64,000 bases of DNA. Origin: Cryptomeria japonica (Eukaryota > Streptophyta > Pinopsida > Cupressales > Cupressaceae). A model generated the notes under the pieces. That model was not told the DNA's origin. It saw nothing but the letters and a program-made list of their open reading frames with translations, and searched no databases. Where the stretch lies: positions 569,037,095 through 569,101,094 of the forward strand of contig NC_081405.1 in the NCBI RefSeq assembly GCF_030272615.1. Direction: 5' to 3'. Both the position numbers and the translations under genes were made by a program. Shown here piece by piece: positions 44,926 to 56,410 of this stretch. The number at the start of each line of letters is the position of its first letter. Position 1 is the first letter of the stretch.

Positions 44926-46576
44926 AAGCAAGAACTCCAACCGGTATGTGCATAAGAACGATACGAAAGAAAAAATCATAGGAGATAAAGATGAAGGTGT
45001 GCATACCAGAAGGAGATTAACCTGAAGTGATGAGCAAGTAAACATCTGCCTCATGATAGAACTTGAGCCCAAATTTTTTTATGAAGCTAGCAAAATTAAA
45101 AAGTGGATAGATGCCATGGATGAAGAGCTGAAATAAATTAAGAAAAATCAAACTTGGGAACTTGTTCCTAGACTGATAGACAAGAATGTCATAGGTACCA
45201 AGTGGGTCTACCAGAACAAAATGAATGAAGAAGGAAAAATAATTCAACATAAAGAAAGATTATTTTGCAAAGGATATGCTCAAGTGGAAGGTATTGACTT
45301 TGAAGAAACCTTTGCATCGATTGCTAGGTTAGAGGCAATAAGAATGTTTTTAGCTTTCTTTGCCTATAAAGGTTACAAGGTCTACCAAATGGACGTTAAA
45401 TCTGCATTTTTGAATGGTAACCTTGAAGAAGAGGTGTATATGAAACAACTAGAGGGTTATCTTTTACATCATGATGAGAGTTTTATATGCCGATTGAAGA
45501 AAGCCTTGTATGGCTTGAAGCAGGCTCCTAAAGCATTGTATTCCTAGTTGGATAAATACTTGAAGGAGAAAGGATTCTGAAAAGGGAATGCAGATAGTAA
45601 CTTATATGTCAAGGTAAATGGAGATCACATGATTATAGTAGTTGTATGTGTGGATGATATTATCTTTGGTGGAGACAAGGACATCATGTGCAAATAATTT
45701 GCAGATCAGATGAAGATAGAATTTAAGATGTCCATGTTGGATGAGTTGTCCTATTTTCTTGGTTTGTAGATCTCACAGTAGGAGAAAGGAATTTTTATTT
45801 CACAAACCAAGTATGTTAAAGACATGTTGAAGAAATTTCAAATGGAGGACAACAAACTGGTAAGTACTCCCATGGTTACCGGTTGTAAGTTGAGCAAACT
45901 AGATGAGTCACCAGAAGTTAACCAAACACTATATAGGTCTATGATTGGTAGTCTGTTATATCTAACAAAATCTAGATAGGTATTGTACAAGATATTTGCA
46001 TGGTAGTCTCACTTAAATGCAGTCAGGAGAATCTTCAAGTATGTGCAAGGAACTATCAGTTATGGCATGTGGTATCCAAAGAAAGGAGACTTCTCTTTGC
46101 AAGCTTATACTAATGCAGATTGGGCAAGAAGTATTGATGAATGAAAAAGTACAAGTGGAGGTGCTTTCTACTTAGGAGATCGGTTAGTATCATGGCACAA
46201 GAAGAAACAAGATTTAGTGTCATTGTCTACTGTTGAGGCAGAGTATATAGTTGCTGCTACATATTGTTCACAGGTTTTGTGGATGAAGAAAACACTAAAA
46301 GACATACAGGTGGAGATACTAGGACATATTCCAATATGGTGTGATAACTCAAGTGTAATCAATATCTCCAAGAATCCAGTAATCCACTCAGGAACAAAAC
46401 ACATTGCAATCAAGTATCACTTTTTGAGGGAGAAGGTAGCAGACAAGGAGGTCATAGTAGAATATGTTCCAACTGGTGAGCAGATTGCTGATATATTTAC
46501 CAAGCCACTTCCTTTGGACCCATTTGATTACTTGAGACAAAATATGGGAGTTTTCCCACCATCCAACAACACTTAA
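44926..46576 (+). pseudogene. reverse transcriptase and RNase H of 25009 element
   Basis: RT blocks: [20 protein letters not shown], the CKGYAQVEGIDFEETFASIA block, [34 protein letters not shown], catalytic VCVDDIIFGG (about 45652) and STPMVTG. RNase H: AYTNADWARS, LSTVEAEYIVAATYCSQVLW, IWCDNSSVI and ADIFTKPLPLDPFDYLR, ending at the GVFPPSNNT stop (46574-46576). Stops after LEL-type positions near 45136, 45548, 45580, 45697 and 45768, and an internal deletion around 45975-46015 where the 'RPD' to 'SRF' block is shortened. RNase H after 46200 is open for 119 codons. Confidence 0.88.
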
Positions 46577-46816
46577 ATATTTAGGAGGATGTATGGTTCA
46601 GGAGGAGTCAACAATTGTCACTATCCTATGACTCTTGAATTATGAAGTATGGACACAGGGGGAGAATGTGTCCTAACCGGATGTAGACAAGGGAGAGATT
46701 ATGGGTAGACTCTAGCAGTATGATTGGTGTCAGACTAAGGTTCCCTTTGCCATTGTTGTCAAAGCAGGAGAGAAACCATAACATAAAATGTTGACATCAA
46801 TGCCAAAGGGGGAGAT
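46577..46816 (+). promoter_or_regulatory. PPT array of 25009 element
   Basis: Purine tracts near 46657-46667 (CAGGGGGAGAA), 46690-46699 (AAGGGAGAGA) and 46805-46816 (AAAGGGGGAGAT), the last against the LTR. Confidence 0.78.
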
Positions 46817-48583
46817 TGTTGGCATTGAGTTGTCATTGATGTCAACTGGTATTGCAAGCTACTAGTAGGGTATGTCAACCCAGTATGAAGAAGATTTAAC
46901 TGGCATAAGGAAGATTAACATGAAGTCTTGTCAACCAATATGGTGGAAGACAAAAGTAGTATGAAGGCATGGAAGACAAGCAGGTATTGAGATTGTTAGT
47001 GACATCATCGGTAAGAGGTGATATGAAGTTGTGTGTTGGCATGACAAGTTGTAACCGGTATGAAGGCTAGCTATTTGTTTGTGATAATGTTTGTGATGAA
47101 GAGGTAGAGTGTCAAAGAGATCACAAACCACCAGAGGTGAAGTTGAGCTACCGATGTAGTACATGCTATCAGATAACAGTAGGAGAAGGTTTTACCGGTA
47201 AGGGTTTGTGTCGGTATGAGGATTTGTCAAATGTTCAAGTTTAAACTGACCCTATGTCAGTGAGTTGAGTGTATGCCAATGTGATGCCATGAGGAGCTAA
47301 GGTGAAGAGCATCTAGAGGTCGATGAAGTTTCCATCAACATAGTTATTGGAGCAGTTAGTCAACATTAAATGAAACAACCACAAATCATGGTTCGATGAC
47401 AGATTGGTGTGGCTCGAGGAAGAATGAACGAGAGAGAAAGATTAGGGAGATTTTGGTGCCTAGATCGAAGTGAGGAAATTAGATTGTAGGAGGACCTTGA
47501 GAAGGAAATAGCTGGGTCATAAATGTGTCAACATATTTCAAGGTCAAAAATCAAGGTCAGGTTTTCTATTTTTAGCAAACATACTTTAGACAGATAGGAA
47601 ATGTGTGATGGCCTATCCCTCCAAAGCAGGTGTGTGATCCAAGGTGGATCAGATTAGATTGGATGCACATTTGGTTAGTAGAAGGAAAACCTAGCCGCCC
47701 TCTGTTTGAATTGGTTTTTAGTGGGAAGGCTCAAGTTTAAATATGGTGACCTAAGATAGATAGTAGTTGTTGCTGAAGTGTGAAGGATAGGGTGAAATTG
47801 CTGAGAGCCGAAGAGAAAATTTTTTGAGGTGGTTGTGAGGGAAGATTGTACCTGTAAGGAGAAGCAGGGTAAACTGGTGTAGCGAATAAACTAACAAAGA
47901 GTACAAAATGTGGAGGTAATAAACTAGCTGAGATAGAATTTAATAAAGTGTGATCAAGTGTGAGTTGAATTTAGCAGAAAAAGGAAGAGAAGAATCAACA
48001 GACTTAGAATCAACAAACATGTTTAGTTGCAGTGTGTATGGAGTGATCACAAACCAGTAATATTGAAATTGGTAGAGTAGAGTAACGAAGGGTTGCAAAA
48101 ATTCATTTGCAATAGGGATCTCATGTGTGCATATGAATTTTCATATTGTTTTCACTAAGTAGGTGCTTAGTGCAGGGGTTGTAGCTCCTTTAGGTTGTAG
48201 CCTATAAATTATGTGGGGGTTGGTTCTCCTTTGAGTTGGTGCTCATAAATCAGGGGGTTGGTGTTCCTTGGGTTGGTGCCCTAAAATTTGTAATTAGATC
48301 TTTTCATTGTGAGGTTGGATTGTAGAAGAAGATCTCCAACAGCTATTTTCACTGATGTTTTTCCCAAATTGGGTTTTCCTCCTACATCTTGTATTATGTG
48401 TTGCATCTTCATGTGTGTTTTGTGTTAATATTTTAGATATTTCTCCTACATACGTTGTTTGCATTTCTTTGGTAACCAGTCTGCATTTTGTTGATTTCAT
48501 ATTTAACTAGTATAGATCTGATTAAGTAAAAATCATTTAAATCGCTGATCCACTCCCCTCTCAGTGATCCATTGTGTCTAGCA
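46817..48583 (+). repeat. 3' LTR of 25009 element
   Basis: Starts TGTTGGCATTGAG and ends TCTAGCA, where the 5' copy ends TCCAACA. It contains an extra block near 48185-48240 compared with the 5' copy. It aligns over its whole length with 25009-26732. Confidence 0.92.
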
Positions 48584-49391
48584 TGTTCATGTCCTCCAAA
48601 TTCTACTTAACCTAAATATGCAAGGACTTCATGTGATCTGCAAATTCTTCTTTCTTTGCACTCTACTTGTCTTCATTACTGCCATCTCTTATTTTTGATA
48701 TACCTCTAGGGTGTGCTCCAATAATAATCTCAAAAGGTGTTCTTTTGGTACTCCTATTCATTGAATTATTGTAGGCAAACTCTTCTTATGCAGGAATGAA
48801 ATCCCAACTTCCAGTCTTTTCTTCAACCAAGCATCTCAACAAATTTTCCAAGCTCCAGTTTACTACTTTTGTTTGTCCATTGGTCTGTGGATGAAAAGTA
48901 GAACTGATTTTCAAATTTGTCTTCACCTTCTTCCAAAGTATTCTCAAAAAATAACCAACAAACTTAGTATCTCTATCTGAAACTATACTCTCTATGTCTT
49001 AGGAAATACAAGTACAAAATCCATGGTTATATCCTCCCAAGGTCTTTCTGCTACTATCAAAGGTTTATACAATCCCACATTCTAACTACTTCCTTTTGTA
49101 ACTTCAAAAAATCTACAACTCTGCACAAATTTCCTAACATCCTTCTGAATCTGAGGCAAAAAGTAATGCTCACTCACCAATGCTATTGTCTTGTCAAACC
49201 AAAATGTTTGACTAATCCTCCACTATGCTTCTCCTTTATAAAATTCTCCCTCATAGAACTCTTAGGTATGCACAAGTGAACTCCTCTGAATAACATCCCA
49301 TCCTAAATGAAGTAATCCAACTACTTTCTTCTATCTACCATAACCGGTTCTCTACATGCTCTCCAAGGTTCTGCAAAATTTGAGTCATCAT
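48584..49391 (-). pseudogene. chromovirus integrase, main part
   Basis: Minus-strand pieces in several frames: DSNFAEPWRAC (49390 end), DGMLFRGVHLCIPKSSMREN with zinc region HSGGLVKHFG (about 49200-49300), then SDRDTKFVGYFL (catalytic Asp, near 48975), ISSTFHPQTNGQT (near 48890), ENLLRCLVEE (catalytic Glu, near 48835) and EFAYNNS. It ends NLEDMN at 48584 and continues at 25008. The order and motifs are those of Ty3/gypsy chromoviruses. Stops and frame changes are frequent; the first catalytic Asp region is not clearly readable. The piece is bounded by ATCAT at 49387-49391. Confidence 0.85.
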
Positions 49392-50166
49392 TGTTGGTTA
49401 ATGGATTGGATTTCTCAAAATTTACAAATAAATACTCCTATTGCCCAAATAGAAAACCAATGATAACTAGCAGTTGGGTAAATAATTATTTTTTTTACCC
49501 TCTGCATTAAGGTACAACTCCCTATATGATATTCAATGAATTTTGAATAATATATTTTTTTTATGTGATTCACTTTTAACCAGAAAGTAAACAAAAGGCT
49601 TCAACATTCACTAGTCAACACAATATGAATGCTTAATGATGGATAATGAAATTCATAACAAGACATTTGATCTCAAATGGAAATTAACTCACAGGATGAT
49701 AAAAAGAATATTTGAACTCTGATTGACACTCACTCATGTCTCATAGGACAAGGGGAATCAAAAAATTCAAAAGCTTACAGCTAGTTTCATTTGCCAAATT
49801 GATTTGCAGACTTCCAATGAAAAATTAGAGAAAAGAAACTAATACATGAACACATAATCATTCCAACAAAAATTTTACGCATTCAAAACACACAGGTTTC
49901 TCAAGTTGTATCATATATTTCATTCCACTCAAAGATGGATATTCCACTGAAATTACAAGTGAGATTACTCTGGTCCTCCAAATTTTACCCCCAAAAATTC
50001 TATATCGCGCAAAAACATCCTTACAAATATATATAGCCACCAGGCTTAATTGTCTTTTTAAACAAAATGCAATTATGAAATTCAAGAGACAACCGTCTAT
50101 AACTGAAATTAACTAAAATATCTACAAGCCGAAAATAGAGCCATAACGGAAAGAACAAAAAATAGC
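49392..50166. other. noncoding end of the 4.85-kb insertion
   Basis: AT-rich, without a frame of note. In the insertion's sense it is the stretch downstream of the ORF, about 775 bases to the end. AATAATATATTTTTTTTATG near 49545 is the most extreme AT run. No polyadenylation site can be called with confidence. Confidence 0.4.
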
Positions 50167-53100
50167 CTAAATTGTCTCTGAAGTGTGCGTGGTGCCACGT
50201 ATATTTCGCCACTCCATATGAGTTGCAGAGAAGTTATGAAATACTTGGTAACGTGGGAGACCAATGTATAGGATGCGTTGCTTCCAAACTTCTTTATCCA
50301 TACCCACTTGCGTGACTTTAGTTCTATGCACTTCTAAGTGATCCGAACAGACAACCAACATGGATTCAATGCAAGCTACTTTGGTGAAGTCATCTCGGGT
50401 GAAAGATTTTGATTCTTTAACAGAGTTTATTTTCCCTTTGAAACTCTGCACCATATCTATTACTTGCTCAATAGTATGCTCATCTTCTTTTAGAAGTTGT
50501 ACATCGATGCACTTCAAGTCTTTCTGCATCATGGCAATGAGTTCTTTCAATTCTTTTAACAACTTAATGGACTCTTCATGACCTTGTTTTATGATTGAAT
50601 TTCTCCATTCAATGTTTTCCTTGGCCACATGCAGTACCTTGTCATCCAAATCATTTACTATCTTTTCTGAAGAAAGTTCATGACACCATACTTCTGTACA
50701 TCTCTCATTTGAACCAGTACTGCAGCCCATTTTTTCCTTTCCTTTTCCCACGCCAACACCTCTATTTCAAGCTCTTGCGTTACGGTCATAGCATCCTCGT
50801 ACACCCTGACCAGATTAGCAATATACTCTATTCCCTACTAAATTATGAACTTAAGCCATTCCTCGAAGGTTTCTGCTAGTACATGATTTCTCTGAACCTT
50901 ATCCAACAAATTCTAGTTCATGGGAGATTTAGGATCAAAATTCTGAGGAACCTATGACAGAGGCTGTGGGCTGGGATGATGGATGGCATTAATGTACTCC
51001 GCCATCTGCTTCACAATTTGTTTCAACTTACATTTGTCTTTCTCATCCTTCCATGTTCTGGACAACATTCATTTAGCAGAGGACTCTAGGTGTTTTGCAT
51101 CAGCAACCCTTGAAGCAGTTCCTAAATCAAGCTTCTCAACAAAAAAATCCTACTCAGTTGCATTCTCTGGATCTTTTTCTGAAATCAGCCTAGCCACTTC
51201 AGCTACCCAGTGCCCTGTATTCTCATCCACCTCCGGCATAGCTTCTGCTTTTAGCTTTTTAGACTTAGGTGTTTTTCCGAGGCATTTTCTCACCATATCT
51301 TCCATGGGTACACTGATAGGGACTATATTGCGTTTCTTACTTATTGATGCTCCTAACCAACTTGAAACATTTGAGGATATCTTAGCTGGTAGCATTTGAC
51401 ATTCGGATGAATCCATGGTAGCCAAAGTAGTTACTTGATTGGGACTTTCCTCGGGCTGCTCCTTTTCTTTATCTGCATCTTGAGCTACAGGGATGTTTGC
51501 TTCTGGTTCGCCCATAATCACTTGCGCCTCCTCAGTATCCAGAACTATGATAGTTTATTTTCCTATAATGTCTGCACCTTTCCTTTTACTTCTGGAATGG
51601 GTGACTCTAACCATTGAGGGTCCAAACAATAGTTCTTTAAGTCTTCGGGTTTGAACCTTCTCACCTTGAGTACCAGTGACACCTGCAATATCAACAATAA
51701 TGTTAGAAGAAGAAATTGGTACAGCAGGATGAGATTGCCCAACTGATTTCTCAACTGAGACAGCGGTCAATCTTATTCTAGGCCTATGATCTCTTAACCA
51801 TTTCTCCATTCTCCTTATTACATTAAAGGTCCTAGACTGAATATTTTCTTCTTCTTTCCTATCCCAATCAATTTCAGGAATAGGTTGCATGTGAACTCTT
51901 TTATTGAGTTCCGAGTCCAATACATCTTCATCTTCCGCTTCTTGTATTCCTGCAATGTTCATGGGCAATTTCAAAGTAATGATTTGCTGTAAAGTGAACC
52001 TCGACCATAATCTTCTCCGAACTTCAAATTCATCACAGCAATCCTCCCAATAGTCTTCTAATTGGGGTATATGTGAAAAATTCACATCAACATTCAGGTG
52101 CTTCACTGCATATTCTTTGCTGTCGAACCCCTGCTGAGCAACATATGGCGGAAAATTTATCTTCTTGAGTTCCAATTCTAAGTTCAATGCATCAGAAACA
52201 GTTTGGCAACTATAATGTCCGAGTTCAATTGGGTAAATTGTTTCAGATTCACTTTTCATCCCAAATCTCTTATCCACATGAGCTAGTTGTCTGCTAACTT
52301 CTAAAAGTACATAACTGTCGAGAGCATATCTGGGTAATCTGAAAGGTTCATCTTCAAAGCCTCCAATTTTGATATAAGTAAATCTAGGAAATTGAATAAA
52401 ACAACTCCCATATGTGGTGACCAACTTTAATGCCTTAGGTGACATTCTATTAGTCAAATCTCCTTGCAGTTCAAAAGTTAATCTTCCCACAAAGACATCA
52501 TTCCATCTTAAGAAGTTTTCTGTGTACCTTTGTATTTGCAAATGTGGATAGCACTCGTAGACCTTCATTCCATTAACCCAAGGTTCCTAATGTAATCCTG
52601 ACCATTCTCTGATACATGCTAAAATATAGAACAAGTATGAAGTCATGTGAAAATTAGCTATTCCAACAAAATTACTCAACCCTTCATGCAATCTCTCAGC
52701 AATTACTTGTGCCCAGTCTAGGTATATTTCACCAGCTAATAATACCTAAATGTAAAAATACATCCAGTCCTCCCAATAGAAGGCATGTGAATTCCCCTTA
52801 AGCCTGTTCAAAAGGATCATGATATCCCTAACTTCTGTGATGAAATGCTCTCTTGTTAAGGGTTTGGGCAACCTAGAACCTCCCTTTTGTATTTTAAGGA
52901 GCCAGTTCCTAGCTATGATGCTCCGATAAACACTTCTCTTCTCAGAGAAAAATGTGTATGAGGTTCCTATGGACCAATCTTCATACGGCTCTTTGTGAGG
53001 AATTCCAATTACAGCCATTACTGTTTCTCTATCAATCCGCACTAGCATATCTCCATTATTGGCTCTAATACACCTATTACCAGCATCATATCAGTTCATG

Positions 53101-53445
53101 CATGCATATACTAGTTCTGGGCAAGGAGCAACAATTGGGAATGCAGTGGCCTCAACAAGACCACTGTGAACTATCTTTTCCATCATGGAATTAGCTATCG
53201 GGTTCTTGGCCCTCTCTAAAAAGTTATCTAACTCATCCTGAATGAAGGTTGTATCATCTAACTCTAGAAGGGTACTAACCAAGCATGATGTTTGACACAA
53301 TTTGGGCAGAGTCGGTCTCATTTTTGCTTTAAATTGTGTCAATTAGATAGCATTCAACTCTGAAGCAAAGAATTACACTTTCCAATTTTCAGAACTAAAA
53401 CAGAGCAAGGGAAAATAAGCAATTGAACTCACCTGTCTTCAACAT
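50167..53445 (-). pseudogene. large spliced-looking ORF of the 4.85-kb insertion
   Basis: A predicted first exon (ATG 53443-53445, MLKT) ends at 53433 with donor CAG/GTGAG; the acceptor TTGCTTCAG is at 53360. The 73-base intron joins the exons in the frame of the main ORF (ELNAI, stop, LTQFKAKMRPTLPK). The frame then runs to 51150, with stops after ELVYACMN, WMYFYI, SGLH and IIGK, shifts, and ends at 50167 in a coiled-coil-like part (HVAKENIEWRNSIIKQGHEE). Residues include VRIDRETVMAVIGIP, FYWEDWMYFY, a long globular part (52568-51555, 337 codons open) and an acidic, basic-patch linker. I do not recognise the family. Layout and the xxExVxxIxGIP motif are reminiscent of ORF-X. Confidence 0.6.
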
Positions 53446-53784
53446 CAAACTGTGAAACCCTCGGAAGAACTGAGCTAAATTACCTTCTGCGTCTCCACTC
53501 TTCACCAATGGCAACAATAATTACCTTACCTGAGATGCCCCATATTTAAAGATGGAAAAGACTCAAATGAACCAACATACGCTTCGGCCTAGCTCATTCA
53601 TCCATGTGAAACCACTTGTGATTTGATATAATTTTGACATGCTTATTAATTAGAAATCAACTCCACACAGTCAACATGCCTTCTCATGATTGTTTCCATA
53701 ATTACAATTTGAAAACACAAAAACCAAGGAAAATTATGTTTTGATTGCACTGCCTTTTCTTCCAAGACACCATCAGGCTGAGTT

Positions 53785-54125
53785 GAAAACACTGCTTTGA
53801 ACCTTGAACTCATTTTAAAAGAAGTTCATTGGTTCAAAGTTCAATGACAACAAGTCACATTTGCGAACAAGCGGAAAGAGACAAAAGGAACGTTTAATAA
53901 CATGAGAATGAACCATGAACCTTGAACCATTTCAAAACAAAAGTTCAATGGTTCAAGTTCAAAGAGACCACAAGACTAGTACTAAAGAGACAACCGCAAA
54001 ACACAAGACAAAAGACCGATTGAACCTTGAACTGAAAAGGTTCAAAGTTCAAGTTCAATGACTATGCTAATGACAACTTAGAACTTTATGGAACACATTT
54101 CTCTTGAACTCGAATTGTGAACTTT
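53785..54125. repeat. cluster of TTGAAC/GTTCAA motifs
   Basis: Six patches of short motifs in both orientations: TTGAACCTTGAAC (about 53794), GTTCATTGGTTCAAAGTTCAA (in parts, 53824-53844), ATGAACCTTGAACC (about 53918), GTTCAATGGTTCAAGTTCAA (53943-53962), TTGAACCTTGAAC (about 54018) with GTTCAAAGTTCAAGTTCAA (54039-54057), and TTGAACTCGAA (54103). They lie 110-450 bases inside the right end of the insertion, upstream of its ORF. Confidence 0.8.
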
Positions 54126-54238
54126 ATTAAAGGTTTGACGAATGAGTACGAAGCTCGTTTAATGAAGACTTAAGTCCTAGGAAAATAATTACCCCTTTTT
54201 TTGATAGGCTATAAATGAAAAATAAAAAGGGGGCAACA

Positions 54239-55422
54239 ATCATCATATAAGGTCTTCAACTCCTCAAATCCTAGCACTATCACTCTCATTTCTATCAGCA
54301 AATTTTTCCTTCTACTTAATGCATCAACAACTTTATTTGATTTCCCACTCCTATGCTTCAACACAGAGGTGTAACTCTGAAAAAATTCTACCCATCTCAT
54401 ATGTCTCTAATTCAACTTACTTTGATTGTTCAGATACTGCAAGGCTTGATGATCGGTATATAACACAAACTCATTAGGCAATGGGTAATGTCTCCACTTA
54501 TTCAAGGTTTGAACTATGGCACACAATTTCTGATCATACATTGAATATTTCCTCCAAGAATCATTCAACTTCTCACTGAAATAAGCTACTTCTCTCCCTT
54601 CCAGACTTAAGACTTCGCCAATTATGGTTCCACTTGCATCACAATCTACTTGAAACACTTTGTTGAAATTCGGTAAAGCTAACATAGGCTGCTCGGTCAC
54701 TTTCTACTTTAATAGTTCAAATCTTCTATTTTCTCTGGTTGTCCACTTGAATTACTTTTTATCTCCCCTCATTGTCAAGCAGTCATAGGGTTACAAACTG
54801 AACTGAAATTTCCGATGAACTTCTAGTAGAAACTAGCCAATCCATGAAATGATCTTACCTCTCCAATGCTCTTCGGTGTAGGCCATTCAACAATTGCTTT
54901 TTCTTTCTCAGGGTCCATCTTCAACCCATTCGTAGATATCACAAATCCCAAATAGACAACTCTTCTTTCATGAAAGTACACTTCTTAAGATTTATCAACA
55001 ACTTTTTTTCTCTCAACCTCTGCAAAACATATCTTAAATGCAACAAATGCTTTTCTTTTGTCTTACTAAAAATTTGAATGCCATCCAAATATACAACAAC
55101 AAACTTACCCAAGAATTTCTTTAATACCTCATTCATCAACCTCATGAAAGTCCTAGGTGCATTAGTCAACCCAAAAGGCATCACCAACCATTCATACAAT
55201 CCTTCATTTGTATTGAACAATATCTTCCACTCATCTCCTTGTCTGATTTTGATCTGATGATATCCACTCTTCAAGTCTATCTTTGTGTAGTATTTGGCTA
55301 CACTCAAATAGTCCATTATGTCATCCATCCTAGGTAAAGAAAATCAGTACTTCATTGTGATCTTGTTTATTACTCTAGAATCAGTACACATCCTCTATTC
55401 TCCATTCTTCTTAGGTGATGAT
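54239..55422 (-). pseudogene. chromovirus reverse transcriptase and RNase H
   Basis: RT starts within SPKKNGE (about 55400), then a stop where Trp is usual, [32 protein letters not shown] and [39 protein letters not shown], and the catalytic site [12 protein letters not shown], where the second Asp of YLDD is Gly. RNase [35 protein letters not shown] (catalytic Glu replaced), [10 protein letters not shown]. Then SGKSNKVVDALSRR and ELKTLYDD, where the 4.85-kb insertion cuts in. Everything upstream (gag, protease, start of RT) is missing beyond 55422 because an LTR begins there. Confidence 0.9.
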
Positions 55423-56045
55423 TGTAGTGTCATAAATTATACACCCTTGCTAGGGTGGTACAATTTCACACTTAGGCTAGCACCTGCCTTAGTGTGTCTT
55501 GCATCTTGCGTTTCTCATTCCTCTTTAAGCATTTAATTAATTAATTTAATTAAATCTAAGGTCATCTTTCATCACTTTACATATTATAAAGTTGGGACCT
55601 TTACCCTAAGTGTGCCCCTTTTCATCTTATACCTCCAATGAATCATTTAATCATAAACCCTAATTATGTCTTATTTCAACCATTTAGGCTTGATTTCGCA
55701 TATCAAAACATCTTGAAATCAGCTATAATTTTGGGATGTGCTCTAATATCATCATATCTAAAGACCCCAAAAATTTGGTGAAAAGTTGGCCGAACCGTGG
55801 CGGGAATGCACATGGTCCATGATTTTTTTCCCGAAATTTTGGGAGCGCGATCCTATGATATAATAATGCTTAACCCCAAAATATCAATGGGAAATTCAAA
55901 TTTCCTAGTTCAACCTAAACATGAAATTCAAATCTATGGTTTCATACTTAAGAGCTCTCTTTCTTCATTTTAAGGGGTCTTCTTCTAAGAATCTAAGAAC
56001 AAGTTTTTGGAGCATTAGAGCCTTCTTTGCAGCAAAAGAGTAGAT
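55423..56045 (+). repeat. truncated LTR, same family as 20185-21813
   Basis: Starts TGTAGTGTCATAAATT, matching TGTAGCGTCGTAAATT at 20185, and stays similar to about 56045 (GCAGCAAAAGAGTAGATC against GCAGCGAAAGAGCAGATC). Left flank 5-mer is ATGAT (55418-55422); no matching right flank was found. The similarity stops abruptly, so the LTR is truncated by the sequence that follows. Confidence 0.78.
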
Positions 56046-56410
56046 CGAATCTATGCACCAATGCCATCGCTGCTGACTGTTGCTGCTCTATTCTCTCTCT
56101 GCACTCTGATCTCTTGGATGTGTGGATGACAATGAGGATGTATTCCCCTCATGGTCTATCTTATAGACTACCCTAGCCCTTGTCTCTCGAGTCAGTCTTC
56201 TTTATCTCGTGACTCTATCACTCTATCCTATCTGGTCAGTCCATTCTATCCTTTCTTTCTTATCGAGAGATTGTCTGTGATATTTTTAGACATTTTCATC
56301 CAATCTCTTGAGGGGGCATATCATTCCCATCTTGGGGCAACTTTGGATCAGATCATCTTATCTTCTTTGAAACAATGTGACAAGCTACATTGTCTCAAAG
56401 AGGGGCAAAA
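56046..56410 (+). promoter_or_regulatory. 3' end of a Tat-like element with polypurine tract
   Basis: Mostly noncoding, with GAGGGGGCA-type tracts (about 56309-56317) and a final CAAAGAGGGGCAAAA (56396-56410) directly before the LTR start TGTAGACACC. Tat/Ogre-type gypsy elements have such GGGGCA tracts before LTRs that begin TGTAGACACC-like. It is joined abruptly to the truncated LTR on its left. Confidence 0.55.

Larger units (their letters stand above)
25009..48583 (+). mobile_element. plus-strand copia element containing two nested elements
   Basis: LTRs 25009-26732 and 46817-48583, PBS 26735-26746, gag, protease, integrase, RT, RNase H, then a PPT array. Flanking 5-mers are TATTT (25004-25008) and TGTTC (48584-48588), differing by two transitions. 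Removing the element restores continuous minus-strand chromovirus integrase codons, which supports the boundaries independently. N2 (28043-42615) splits its gag. Copia domain order and the PPT array suggest the Sirevirus group. All coding regions carry stops. Confidence 0.9.
49392..54238 (-). mobile_element. 4.85-kb insertion with TG/CA ends carrying one large ORF
   Basis: Minus strand begins TGTTGCCCCCTTTTT at 54238 and ends TTAACCAACA at 49392. Perfect 5-bp duplications ATCAT (49387-49391 and 54239-54243). Removing it restores the chromovirus frame (LYDD to DSNF). Ends and duplication length are LTR-like, yet I find no internal copy of either end and no gag, pol, PBS or PPT. It is either a solo LTR of an element whose LTR encodes a protein, or an unrecognised transposon with 5-base inverted ends (TGTTG/CAACA). 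It carries a large ORF on the minus strand and subterminal repeats. Confidence 0.7.

Noticed and set aside
49392-54238. A host gene with introns at this position
   Set aside because: The segment is flanked by perfect 5-bp duplications and interrupts a retroelement frame exactly, so it arrived as a mobile unit. A captured host gene is still possible as the origin of its ORF.
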